The notes beneath the pieces were generated by a model. It was not told the origin of the DNA, made no database searches, and was given only the letters and a program-made list of their open reading frames with translations. A program made the position numbers and the translations under genes. Shown one piece after another: positions 45,048 to 53,283 of a stretch of 64,000 nucleotides of DNA. Positions within the stretch are counted from its first letter, which is position 1. Each line of letters begins with the position of its first letter. Origin of the DNA: Peribacillus simplex (lineage in GTDB: Bacteria; Bacillota; Bacilli; Bacillales; DSM-1321); assembly GCF_001542915.1 (NCBI RefSeq), contig NZ_LNNH01000046.1, forward strand, positions 30,768 to 94,767, given 5' to 3'.

Positions 45048-46502
45048 ATGACGAATAAGAAAAACCTTACAACAAGCTGGGGCGCACCAGTCGGGGATAA
45101 TCAAAACTCAATCACGGCTGGCCAACGCGGTCCTGTACTCATTCAAGACGTGCACTTATTGGAAAAACTGGCCCACTTCAATCGTGAGCGTGTGCCTGAA
45201 CGTGTCGTTCATGCGAAAGGTGCCGGTGCATTCGGCACTTTCGAAGTGACGAACGACCTTTCTCAGTATACGAAAGCTAAACTTTTCAATGGTGTTGGCA
45301 AGAAGACGGATTTATTTATCCGTTTCTCAACGGTGGCCGGTGAATTGGGCTCCGCGGATACAGTACGTGATCCACGTGGATTCGCGGTTAAATTTTATAC
45401 GGAAGAAGGAAATTACGATATCGTCGGCAATAATACGCCGGTATTCTTCATTCGCGATGCAATCAAATTCCCTGATTTCATCCATACACAAAAGCGAGAT
45501 CCTAGAACACATTTGAAAAATCCAACGGCAGTTTGGGATTTCTGGTCACATTCGCCAGAATCTTTGCACCAAGTTACGATCTTGATGTCTGACAGGGGCA
45601 TTCCGGCAACGCTTCGCCATACACATGGCTTCGGAAGCCATACATTCAAATGGGTGAATGATGAAGGAAAAGGCGTTTGGGTGAAATATCACTTCAAAAC
45701 AGAACAGGGCATCAAGAACCTGGATGTTAATCTAGCTGCAAAACTAGCAGGCGAAAACCCTGATTATCATACGGAAGACCTTTTCAATGCCATCGAAAAA
45801 GGAGACTTCCCGGCATGGAAACTTTATGTTCAAATCATGCCTTTGGAAGATGCGGACACATACCGTTTCGATCCGTTCGATGTGACGAAGGTATGGTCGC
45901 AAAAAGATTATCCGTTAATTGAACTTGGCCGGATGGAATTGAACCGAAATCCGGAAAACTACTTTGCTGAAGTGGAGCAAGCCACGTTCTCACCGGGAAC
46001 ATTCGTCCCTGGAATTGAAGCCTCCCCAGATAAAATGCTTCAAGGACGTCTATTTGCCTATGGCGATGCCCACCGTTACCGTGTTGGCGCGAATCACAAC
46101 CACCTTCCGGTAAATCGTCCGAAGGTGGAGGCGAACAACTACCAGCGTGATGGATTCATGCGGGCAGATGACAATGGCAAGGGCTCGGTTTATTATGAAC
46201 CGAATAGCTTTGGCGGTCCTGTGGAATCAACGGAAAATAAAGTCGCTCCTTTTGAAGTGACTGGGCAAGCTGCCCAAGTCGGCCATAATTCCGATGATCA
46301 CTACACACAAGCGGGCGACTTATACCGGTTATTGAGTGCCGAAGAGAAAACCCGCCTCGTGGAAACGATCGTCGGCGCAATGAAGCCTGTCGAATTGGAA
46401 GAAATCAAGCTTCGTCAAATCGGCCACTTCTACAAAGCCGATCCAGAATACGGAACACGCGTCGCCGAAGGTTTAGGCTTGGCGGTCCCGCAAGAAGCGT
46501 AA
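45048..46502 (+). CDS. katA: Vegetative catalase KatA
   Basis: Haem catalase (small-subunit clade 3, 484 residues), decomposing hydrogen peroxide in the cytosol. Catalytic His55 in [15 protein letters not shown], active-site Asn in [12 protein letters not shown] (near 128-129) and proximal haem ligand Tyr338 in [12 protein letters not shown] are all present. AAAAGGTGG precedes the ATG. PerR-type operator upstream and strong terminator downstream. Peroxide defence is shared with the Mn-catalase at 7.6 kb. Confidence 0.97.
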   Translation: MTNKKNLTTSWGAPVGDNQNSITAGQRGPVLIQDVHLLEKLAHFNRERVPERVVHAKGAGAFGTFEVTNDLSQYTKAKLFNGVGKKTDLFIRFSTVAGELGSADTVRDPRGFAVKFYTEEGNYDIVGNNTPVFFIRDAIKFPDFIHTQKRDPRTHLKNPTAVWDFWSHSPESLHQVTILMSDRGIPATLRHTHGFGSHTFKWVNDEGKGVWVKYHFKTEQGIKNLDVNLAAKLAGENPDYHTEDLFNAIEKGDFPAWKLYVQIMPLEDADTYRFDPFDVTKVWSQKDYPLIELGRMELNRNPENYFAEVEQATFSPGTFVPGIEASPDKMLQGRLFAYGDAHRYRVGANHNHLPVNRPKVEANNYQRDGFMRADDNGKGSVYYEPNSFGGPVESTENKVAPFEVTGQAAQVGHNSDDHYTQAGDLYRLLSAEEKTRLVETIVGAMKPVELEEIKLRQIGHFYKADPEYGTRVAEGLGLAVPQEA

Positions 46503-46515
46503 TATGTAACCCGTT

Positions 46516-46550
46516 TAAGCAGGCATCCATTGGATGCCTGCTTTGTTTTT
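46516..46550 (+). terminator. Terminator of katA
   Basis: AGCAGGCATCC / GGATGCCTGCT with a 3-base loop, then TTGTTTTT. Confidence 0.9.
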
Positions 46551-46644
46551 GTGAAGTCAGGATGGGGCGGCACTGCCGGGTTTTGGTGCATTAGCCATAA
46601 TTCATTAAAATGAGCATACACATATGGGTAAGGGGAGGTGCAAT

Positions 46645-47838
46645 ATGGACGTTTATGTGAGGCAGAATGACTCTATATGGTATTATAGCCAATTATTCAA
46701 GGTCAACTACCAACTGATCATTGATTCCAATCGGGGAATCGATCCACAGGGCCTCATGATAGGACAGCGAATCAAAATTCCCGGCTTTACGTCGACGGCT
46801 TATAAGATTAAGCGGGGGGATTCATTATGGGCAATTGCCAAATCACGTAATCTTTCATTGGAAGCCTTATTTGCGGTTAATCCTGGCCTCAACCCGAATG
46901 CCCTGCAAGTCGGCCAGACGATTGATGTGCCAGTAAGGATTACGTGGAGGCTCACACAAGGGAATCAGAACTATGACTATGAGACATTGCTTGCCGATAT
47001 TGGACGGCTGAAAAACATTTACCCTTTTATTCAAACATCCCCGATTGGCGACTCGGTGTTAAATAGGGATATCCCCGAAATCCTCATCGGGCAGGGGGAT
47101 AAACGCATTCATTATAATGGATCGTTTCATGCGAATGAATGGATTACGACCCCAGTGATCATGACCTTTTTAAATGATTATGTGTTGGCAATCACGAATC
47201 AAACGGATATCCGCGGTCTTTCCATGTTGCCCTATTATCAAAAGACGCTTCTGTCGATCGTCCCGATGGTGAACCCGGATGGAGTGGAATTGGTGCAAAA
47301 CGGCCCGCCGGCAGATGAGACATTGAGAGCGAGGCTCGTGGGATGGAATAGTGGCAGCGAGGACTTTTCCGGATGGAAGGCGAATATCAATGGCGTCGAT
47401 CTGAACGATCAATTCCCCGCAAAATGGGAGCTGGAGCAGGCCCGCAACATGGTAAATGAACCAGGCCCGGCCAATTATTCGGGAACAGGGCCGCTTACAC
47501 AGCCAGAAGCGATTGCGATGGCAAATCTAACGAGAAAGCGCGACTTTGCGAGAGTCCTCGCATTCCATACTCAAGGAGAGGTCATTTTCTGGGGGTTTGA
47601 AGATATGGAGCCGCCAGAGTCTGAAACGATAGTCAATGAGTTTGCGAGGGTAAGTGGCTATGAGCCCGTCAAGTCGGCCAATAGTTACGCAGGGTATAAG
47701 GATTGGTACATTCAGGACTGGCGGAGGCCGGGATTTACCGTTGAGCTTGGTAAAGGAACCAACCCGCTTCCTATATCCCAGTTCGATGAAATTTATCAAA
47801 AGTCACTTGGGATCTTCTTGGCAGGCTTGTATATGTAA
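46645..47838 (+). CDS. LysM2 + M14 carboxypeptidase (gamma-D-Glu-mDAP peptidase type)
   Basis: Zinc peptidase expected to cut the gamma-D-glutamyl-diaminopimelate bond in cell wall or spore peptides, like endopeptidase I of Lysinibacillus sphaericus. Two LysM motifs occupy residues ~1-95 (VYVRQNDSIWYYSQLFKV, YKIKRGDSLWAIAKSRNL). The M14 domain has the zinc ligands H and E of GSFHANEW and the His of LAFHTQGE, and the catalytic Glu in TVELGKG. 397 residues; no signal peptide. The start at 46645 has GGGGAGG six bases upstream and gives a LysM start; 46624 lacks this. Confidence 0.88.
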   Translation: MDVYVRQNDSIWYYSQLFKVNYQLIIDSNRGIDPQGLMIGQRIKIPGFTSTAYKIKRGDSLWAIAKSRNLSLEALFAVNPGLNPNALQVGQTIDVPVRITWRLTQGNQNYDYETLLADIGRLKNIYPFIQTSPIGDSVLNRDIPEILIGQGDKRIHYNGSFHANEWITTPVIMTFLNDYVLAITNQTDIRGLSMLPYYQKTLLSIVPMVNPDGVELVQNGPPADETLRARLVGWNSGSEDFSGWKANINGVDLNDQFPAKWELEQARNMVNEPGPANYSGTGPLTQPEAIAMANLTRKRDFARVLAFHTQGEVIFWGFEDMEPPESETIVNEFARVSGYEPVKSANSYAGYKDWYIQDWRRPGFTVELGKGTNPLPISQFDEIYQKSLGIFLAGLYM

Positions 47839-47852
47839 ACGCTGAACATGCA

Positions 47853-47892
47853 AAAACGCTCTGCTCCCAGTCGATGGGGGAAGAGCTTTTTA
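47853..47892 (+). terminator. Terminator of LysM-M14 gene
   Basis: GCTCTGCTCCCA pairs with TGGGGGAAGAGC (one mismatch, one G:U) followed by T5. Confidence 0.7.
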
Positions 47893-48096
47893 TCTTATCG
47901 ATTATTGAGATAAAACGATGAGGGCTGCTGCAAAAAATAAGTAAAGGTACGCTTTACTTATCGATTGCAAAAATAAGTCGCTATTAAGCCTAAAAAATAA
48001 CGGTCATCCGCCATTATTGGTCCAGGATATTGCAGCCCCTGAATGATAGGTACTCTAATCGTTTTGCGGTAAAGAAGTTTACCCTCTTTAGCGCCT

Positions 48097-48150
48097 GTAT
48101 CGGCCCCGCCTACGCCAGATACTTTGACGGCCACGCATGCCATCCAACCT
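48097..48150. repeat. 54-bp dispersed element, copy 1
   Basis: A segment that recurs at 57111-57164 with seven differences in 54 bases. On the minus strand it can be read as GWMACVAVKVSGVGGADTGA within a 66-codon ORF (47958-48158) that has no SD. The copies lie in intergenic DNA. 47893-48247 otherwise shows no supported gene. Confidence 0.7.
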
Positions 48151-48164
48151 ATATTCATTATAAT

Positions 48165-48178
48165 AGAAAGCGCTTACA
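48165..48178. promoter_or_regulatory. cre-like palindrome
   Basis: AGAAAGCGCTTACA matches the cre consensus except for the first base and overlaps a TATAAT-like box at 48159. No gene start lies close on either strand, so its target is unclear. Confidence 0.3.
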
Positions 48179-48247
48179 TTTACAAAAATATTCGTAGTGC
48201 AAATTTCGACATTCCAAGCTTTCATTGAAGGAAAGCTTGAAGTCAGT

Positions 48248-48575
48248 TTACATTTCCATGAAATCCTGAAGCTTTTTCGTTAGCCCTCCCTTGCCGAATT
48301 TTATCGGTTTTGCCCGCCCTATCGTTTGTTCCGAATCAGATGCGTATTCGAGAAAGGCTAAAAGATTGATCCGCCGGTATAGAATATCGATGATGCCATA
48401 AGCATGGAACCAATTATCAATCGTATTGTAAACCCCTCTATTCAGGGCATATTGCTGCTGGCACCAGTGGAAGAACATTCTGTCTGGAAGGTTAAGGTGC
48501 TCCATCTCTTCCAGTCGCCCATGCTTCTTCCGTTTTTTTTTCAAGTGATATACAGCCCAGCCTTTCCTTTTGCAT
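48248..48575 (-). pseudogene. Hypothetical gene interrupted or switched at an A9 tract
   Basis: The reading frame 48248-48544 (98 codons, basic start KKKRKKHGRLEEMEHLNLPDR) begins only at a TTG touching an A9 run (48533-48541, T on the plus strand) and lacks an SD. An ATG at 48575 with GGGGG nine bases upstream reads MQKERLGCISLEKK in another frame and stops at 48492. Losing one A would fuse the two into one ~108-residue protein. So this is a frameshifted gene, a slippage-controlled gene, or a base error. I do not recognise the family; the body is helical with aromatic residues (RMFFHWCQQQYALNRG). Confidence 0.5.
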
Positions 48576-48636
48576 AGTGTCTGGCCCCCTTTTTTTTGAA
48601 ATCGAAAAGCCCCCTATTCAGGTGAATAGAGAGCCT

Positions 48637-48680
48637 CCAGTTAACTGGTCAGCGTATTTCTTTTTCTTATAAGAAAAAGG
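48637..48680. promoter_or_regulatory. Two adjacent perfect palindromes upstream of purT
   Basis: CCAGTTAACTGG (48637-48648) and TTTTTCTTATAAGAAAAA (about 48663-48680). A further hairpin (CCTATTCA/TGAATAG, 48610-48635) followed by TTTT on the minus strand lies to the left. They could be operators or a minus-strand terminator. Confidence 0.35.
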
Positions 48681-48769
48681 ATAAACCGATTATTCTTAGT
48701 TGTCAAGTTGGTATTGTAAATCCGTCACTTTTTAATTATTTGAGTCATATTTTCAGAGTGAGTTACTAT

Positions 48770-48813
48770 AAATACGAATGAAAATTATATTTTTTATGTT
48801 ATAGTTCGTATAT
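48770..48813 (+). promoter_or_regulatory. PurBox-like inverted half sites before purT
   Basis: AAATACGAATGAA (48770-48782) and the inverted ATAGTTCGTATAT (48801-48813) place CGAA and TTCG cores 26 bases apart, the arrangement seen at PurR operators. The right half overlaps TATAAT (48811-48816). Purine control of purT would make sense, but the boxes are imperfect. Confidence 0.4.
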
Positions 48814-48839
48814 AATGGGTTTGAAGGGGGAGAGGCTGT

Positions 48840-49997
48840 ATGTATAAATCAAAAAAGATTTTATTATTGGGCTCAGGTGAATTGGGGAAAGAAATCCTGC
48901 TTGAGGCACAGCGTCTTGGGGTGGAGACAGTGGCAGTCGACCGTTATGAACATGCCCCTGCCATGCAGGTCGCCCACCGCAGCCATGTCATCAATATGCT
49001 GGATGCAGCACAGCTTCGGGGAGTCGTGGAAAAAGAACAGCCTGATTTGATCGTCCCGGAAATCGAAGCCATCGCTACTGCAGCATTAGTGGAATTGGAA
49101 GAAGAGGGCTTTCCCGTCATTCCGTCCGCGAGGGCAGCAAAATTAACGATGGACCGTGAAGGAATCAGGAGACTGGCTTCCGAATCCTTGAACATTCCGA
49201 CTGCCGCCTACAAATTCGCTGATACATATGAAGAATTTGTCCAAGCTGCCAAAGAAATCGGCTTTCCGAATGTCATAAAACCGCTGATGAGCTCCTCTGG
49301 GAAAGGGCAAAGTGTGTGCCGCACGGAAGCTGACCTAAAAGAGTGCTGGAAAATCGCCATGGAAGGCGGCCGGGTTCAAAATGCGCGTGTGATCATTGAA
49401 GAATTCATCCATTTTGATTCGGAAATCACATTGCTGACAGTCCGAGCCGTAAACGGGACCCTGTATTGTGCGCCCATCGGCCATATTCAACAGGGCGGGG
49501 ATTATATAGAATCGTGGCAGCCGCATGATATGACGGAAGCCCAGATAAACGAAGCGAAGCGGATTGCCCTAGCCATTACGGATGAACTTGGAGGATACGG
49601 ATTATTCGGAGTCGAGCTTTTCCTTTCAGGGGATAAAGTCTATTTCAGCGAAGTATCTCCCCGTCCGCATGATACGGGACTTGTGACATTAGTGACACAG
49701 AATTTATCCGAGTTTGCCCTGCATGTTCGAGCGATCTTGGGATTCCCCATCCCGGAAATCCATTTGATCACCCCAGGCGCTAGCCGCCCATTAAAGGCGT
49801 CCGAGGAGTTGGCGGAATATTCGATCGTTGGTGTTGATAAAGCTTTGGCTTTACCGAATACGGAGGTGCGCCTCTTCGGAAAACCAGTCACCAAGATTGG
49901 GAGAAGGGTGGCCGTTGCCCTCTCATCCGCTGCTTCAATCGAAGCAGCGAGGGAGAATGCGGCCCGGGCTTTGGAATGCTTAACGGTGAAGAAGTAA
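48840..49997 (+). CDS. purT: Formate-dependent GAR transformylase PurT
   Basis: ATP-grasp enzyme that makes formyl-GAR from GAR, formate and ATP in purine synthesis, the folate-independent alternative to PurN. 385 residues: N-terminal [24 protein letters not shown]-grasp core with [15 protein letters not shown] and [43 protein letters not shown] with metal-binding Glu/Asn positions, C-terminal domain at [29 protein letters not shown] precedes the ATG. Terminator follows. Confidence 0.95.
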   Translation: MYKSKKILLLGSGELGKEILLEAQRLGVETVAVDRYEHAPAMQVAHRSHVINMLDAAQLRGVVEKEQPDLIVPEIEAIATAALVELEEEGFPVIPSARAAKLTMDREGIRRLASESLNIPTAAYKFADTYEEFVQAAKEIGFPNVIKPLMSSSGKGQSVCRTEADLKECWKIAMEGGRVQNARVIIEEFIHFDSEITLLTVRAVNGTLYCAPIGHIQQGGDYIESWQPHDMTEAQINEAKRIALAITDELGGYGLFGVELFLSGDKVYFSEVSPRPHDTGLVTLVTQNLSEFALHVRAILGFPIPEIHLITPGASRPLKASEELAEYSIVGVDKALALPNTEVRLFGKPVTKIGRRVAVALSSAASIEAARENAARALECLTVKK

Positions 49998-50000
49998 GAG

Positions 50001-50037
50001 GGAAAGGCGCTCCTGCAATGGAGTGCCTTTTTTTTAT
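50001..50037 (+). terminator. Terminator of purT
   Basis: AAGGCGCTCC pairs with GGAGTGCCTT, then T8. Confidence 0.88.
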
Positions 50038-50132
50038 GGCATGAATTTATCACCTCACCTTTAGTGCTTGCTTCTTATTGTCCTCATCAGAATATGCTGC
50101 CGGTGTAATGAGCTTCGCCATTAAGCGCTGGA

Positions 50133-50193
50133 TTTACTTTGTCTTCACATTAATCCTACCGTATTTTTACATCCCCTTGACACTGTGTTCATT
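50133..50193 (+). promoter_or_regulatory. PhoP box ladder upstream of the alkaline phosphatase
   Basis: Hexamers at exact 11-base steps: TTTACT (50133), TTCACA (50144), CCTACC (50155), TTTACA (50166), TTGACA (50177), TTCATT (50188). Three match the TTHACA/TTGACA PhoP half site, the others partly. TATAGT at 50203-50208 can serve as -10. This is the standard layout of PhoP-activated promoters in Bacillus. Confidence 0.8.
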
Positions 50194-50246
50194 TTTGCCC
50201 TTTATAGTTTAATTAAATATTCAAACATTAAAGGGAGGTCATTCAT

Positions 50247-51620
50247 TTGAATCGTACATGGAGTAAAAAGGTTTTGCCGCTTACGCTGGCATCGGCACTG
50301 ACAGTTGGAAGTTTAACTTGGTCTGCATCAGAATCTGCATCGGCAAGGGGCAAGTCGAATGAAGATCCGGAAATCAGGAATGTCATCTTCATGATAGGTG
50401 ACGGGATGGGTGTTTCCTATACGTCCGCTTACCGGTATTTAAAAAATAACCCGAATACCATGGTGGCGGAACGGACAGAGTTCGATAAATACCTGGTTGG
50501 TCAGCAGATGACATATCCGGAAGATGCTGCCCAAAATATTACGGATTCAGCTTCGGCCGCAACGGCAATGTCTTCCGGCGTGAAGACTTATAATGCCGCG
50601 ATTGCGGTGGATAATGATAAATCCGAAGTCAAAACCGTCCTCGAAGCAGCGAAGCAAAAAGGAAAAGCGACTGGATTGGTCGCCACCTCCGAAATCACTC
50701 ATGCGACACCTGCATCATTTGGCGCTCATGATGAAAACCGGAAAAACATGAATTCGATTGCCGACGATTATTATAAAGAGCTGATCAAGGGCAAGCATAA
50801 AATCGACGTCCTCTTAGGCGGCGGAAAATCCAATTTTGTCCGCCCGGACATCAATTTGGCGAAGGCCTTCAAAAAAGACGGATATAGTTATGTGACGGAT
50901 AAGAAACAAATGCTCAAGGATAAAAATGAGCAGGTGCTAGGTTTGTTCGCTTCCGAAGGACTCCCGAAAATGATCGATCGCCCAAGTGAAACGCCTTCCT
51001 TGAAAGACATGACCAATTCGGCGATTAAGCGTCTGGATAAAAATAAGAAGGGGTTCTTCCTGATGGTCGAGGGCAGCCAAGTCGATTGGGCTGGACATGA
51101 TAATGACATCGTTGGCGCCATGAGTGAAATGGAGGACTTTGAAAAGGCATATAAAGTGGCGATAGAATTTGCGAAGAAAGACAAACATACCTTGGTAGTG
51201 GCAACGGCAGACCATTCAACAGGAGGATTCTCGATCGGTGCCAAAGGTATATATAACTGGTACGGTGAACCGATCAAGGCGGCCAAACGCACCCCGGACT
51301 TCATGGCGGATGCAATCGTAAAAGGGGCCGATGCTGAAAAGACTTTAAAGCAATTCATCAATCAAAAGAAATTGAAGCTAACGAGCGAGGAAATCAAGTC
51401 GGTAACAGATGCGGCCGAAACAAAAAATGTCACGAACATCGATAACGCCATAGAAGCAATTTTCGATAACCGGACGAATACAGCATGGACCACCGGAGGA
51501 CATACGGGTGAAGATGTACCGGTCTATGCTTATGGACCTTATAAAGAACGTTTTGCCGGGCAGGTCGATAACACGGATCATGCCAAGATCATCTTTGAGC
51601 TATTAAAGAAACAGAAATAA
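50247..51620 (+). CDS. Secreted alkaline phosphatase (PhoA/PhoB type)
   Basis: Extracytoplasmic phosphomonoesterase of phosphate starvation. 457 residues; signal peptide (VLPLTLASALTVGSLTWSASESASA) with AxA cleavage site. Metal and catalytic motifs: FMIGDGMG (Asp52), the nucleophile in TDSASAATAMSSG (Ser101), FLMVEGSQVDWAGHDND, VATADHSTGGF and TTGGHTGEDVPVYA. Start is TTG at 50247, with AAAGGGAGGT seven bases upstream. PhoP boxes precede it. The DUF4352-like gene follows after 19 bases, so they form a Pho operon. Confidence 0.93.
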   Translation: MNRTWSKKVLPLTLASALTVGSLTWSASESASARGKSNEDPEIRNVIFMIGDGMGVSYTSAYRYLKNNPNTMVAERTEFDKYLVGQQMTYPEDAAQNITDSASAATAMSSGVKTYNAAIAVDNDKSEVKTVLEAAKQKGKATGLVATSEITHATPASFGAHDENRKNMNSIADDYYKELIKGKHKIDVLLGGGKSNFVRPDINLAKAFKKDGYSYVTDKKQMLKDKNEQVLGLFASEGLPKMIDRPSETPSLKDMTNSAIKRLDKNKKGFFLMVEGSQVDWAGHDNDIVGAMSEMEDFEKAYKVAIEFAKKDKHTLVVATADHSTGGFSIGAKGIYNWYGEPIKAAKRTPDFMADAIVKGADAEKTLKQFINQKKLKLTSEEIKSVTDAAETKNVTNIDNAIEAIFDNRTNTAWTTGGHTGEDVPVYAYGPYKERFAGQVDNTDHAKIIFELLKKQK

Positions 51621-51639
51621 CATTTCGGGGAGGGATTCC

Positions 51640-52284
51640 ATGAACAGACTGATAATAGGTGCCTTTATATTGACCACATTCGGGGCTCTTAATACCCAAC
51701 CTGCATTTGAAGAAAAGGCGGCTAAAGAAAAAACGGAGGAGATGGGCGCTCCACTGGTGAAGAAGGATGTCTATGTTCCGAATCCACAGCTGCCTGATGA
51801 TAGGAAGCTAACCCAAATCGGCCAGGATGTCTCGGATGCAAAGGGCGAACTGACATTGAAGGCCTTTAAAAAAGTGAACGAAGCAATCAATGTTGGACCA
51901 ATCGAGGTAACGGTCAAAGAAATGAAGGTAATGCACGTTACACCGGATTACAGCATGATTGATTTCTTTCATGGCTATACACATGCTGAGGATTTCGACA
52001 TCGTAAAAGTGAAGGTTGATATCAAAAACAATAGCGATAAAAAGATCAAGTTCTCACCGGTCGCTTTTCTGGAAACCAATAACGGGGAACACCTTCCATG
52101 GGAGGATGATATCTACTTGGAGGAACTGAACGGCGAAATGGCCGGGAACGGTACGAAAAGCGGCAATGTAGGCTTCATTGTAAAAAAAGGGGATGTGACG
52201 GGAATTACCTTCATGACAAGTGATGCGGTCAATGGTGAAGGGAAGGTCCTGGCAAAGGGGAAGTCGGTTGAGTTGGAATTTTGA
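51640..52284 (+). CDS. Secreted DUF4352-like protein in the Pho operon
   Basis: 214-residue exported protein: a weak signal sequence (LIIGAFILTTFGALNTQPAF), a charged linker and a beta-rich immunoglobulin-like domain from about residue 75 (GPIEVTVKEMKVMHVTP, IVKVKVDIKNNSDKKIKFSPVAFLETNNGEH), the pattern of DUF4352/telokin-like domains. GGGGAGGG lies 6-7 bases before the ATG. Its place 19 bases after a PhoP-controlled phosphatase suggests a phosphate-starvation role, unproved. No terminator directly after it. Confidence 0.75.
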   Translation: MNRLIIGAFILTTFGALNTQPAFEEKAAKEKTEEMGAPLVKKDVYVPNPQLPDDRKLTQIGQDVSDAKGELTLKAFKKVNEAINVGPIEVTVKEMKVMHVTPDYSMIDFFHGYTHAEDFDIVKVKVDIKNNSDKKIKFSPVAFLETNNGEHLPWEDDIYLEELNGEMAGNGTKSGNVGFIVKKGDVTGITFMTSDAVNGEGKVLAKGKSVELEF

Positions 52285-52389
52285 AGGAAATGTTGTATGA
52301 AAGAGATGCAAAAATCAAATACTAGAGCAAGTGATAGGGATTCTTATCACGGCTGAAATATCCAAATCCTAATGATGGGGTGACACAGA

Positions 52390-52542
52390 ATGAGTTATAA
52401 AGATCATTTAGATCCACATTCTCAAAAGTTTCACCATAATTGGACAAGACCTAAGCGTTCGAAGTCTCAAGTTAATGGCCATACGGAAGTATCGCAAACA
52501 AACATTATCCTAAGAAGCAATGCAAAGGCTCACAGGTGGTAA
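52390..52542 (+). CDS. YpzG-like small protein
   Basis: 50 residues, starting MSYKDHLDPHSQKFHHNWTR with PKRSKSQVNG following, which is the YpzG-family pattern; basic and hydrophilic, with no membrane segment. TGGGGTG lies about 9 bases before the ATG, and a terminator follows the stop, so it is a complete transcription unit. Family function is unknown; expression in sporulation has been suggested for relatives but nothing here shows it. Confidence 0.75.
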   Translation: MSYKDHLDPHSQKFHHNWTRPKRSKSQVNGHTEVSQTNIILRSNAKAHRW

Positions 52543-52555
52543 CGGATATTTCGAC

Positions 52556-52592
52556 TAAGAAGGAGACTCTTATTGAGTCTTCTTCTTTATAT
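52556..52592 (+). terminator. Terminator of YpzG-like gene
   Basis: AAGAAGGAGACTC pairs with GAGTCTTCTTCTT (one bulge). Between 52592 and 52762 nothing is recognised. Confidence 0.75.
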
Positions 52593-52761
52593 TTCATGGC
52601 GATGTGTTAAGAAAAATGGCAAACAACCCCGAACCCATTACGGCATGCATGGCTTTTCGTTCGTAATTATGATACCATTTACCTTTAAGAAAAAAGCGAT
52701 TGGGCTGTATCACAGGAATTTGAATGTGCTTAGCTTATACAAATAGAGGACGTGAATTGTA

Positions 52762-53136
52762 ATGATAAATATTGAAATCCCTGCAGCGGATATTAGCATT
52801 AAACAAAGAAAACAAGTGATAGAGGGAGACGAAGCAGTCATTCCTGAAATATACGGATTTATCGATTTTCATTTGATTCCCCGCGATAAAGGCGGCATCA
52901 TCTTGTTTTACAATGAACGCGAGGAACTGATTTTCGTCGGTAAAGCTCGTAAGCTGAGACCAAGGGTCAAAAAGCATTTCGAGGATAATGTGTCTCCGAT
53001 TAAAGACCACCGTAATGAAGTGAAGAAAATCGACATCCTTATCGTCGAGGATCCCATGGAACGCGAAATTTACGAAACCTACATGATCAATACACTTCGA
53101 GCTAAATACAACGTCGATAAAGTGTTTTATAAATGA
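52762..53136 (+). CDS. GIY-YIG-like nuclease domain protein (YurQ-like)
   Basis: 124-residue single-domain protein. A GIY-YIG-like core can be read as GGIILFYNEREELIFVGKARKLRPRVKKHF (the second YIG reads FVG, followed by the usual K-x-R), and the metal-site Glu in DPMEREIYETYMINTLRAKYN. This resembles the UvrC N-terminal domain and B. subtilis YurQ. The first GIY Tyr is replaced (IIL-FY), so nuclease activity is uncertain. GAGGACG precedes the ATG. Terminator directly after. Confidence 0.75.
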   Translation: MINIEIPAADISIKQRKQVIEGDEAVIPEIYGFIDFHLIPRDKGGIILFYNEREELIFVGKARKLRPRVKKHFEDNVSPIKDHRNEVKKIDILIVEDPMEREIYETYMINTLRAKYNVDKVFYK

Positions 53137-53139
53137 GGA

Positions 53140-53176
53140 AAAAAAAGCTGGCTGCATGTGCAATCAGCTTTTTTTG
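53140..53176 (+). terminator. Terminator of YurQ-like gene
   Basis: AAAAAAGCTG pairs with CAGCTTTTTT around a loop that includes TGCATGTGCA. Confidence 0.8.
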
Positions 53177-53283
53177 TGCGCAATTTCTCTTCTCCCTGAT
53201 AGAATTTTTTTCATATGAACCGATAATAACAGAAAGGAAGCAAAAGCAAGATGTGGTTTATATAGAAAAGGGGGAAGGCTGGA

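Noticed and set aside
47958-48158. 66-codon minus-strand ORF as a gene
   Set aside because: No SD site; it is explained at least in part by the 54-bp repeat, so it is reported as repeat only.
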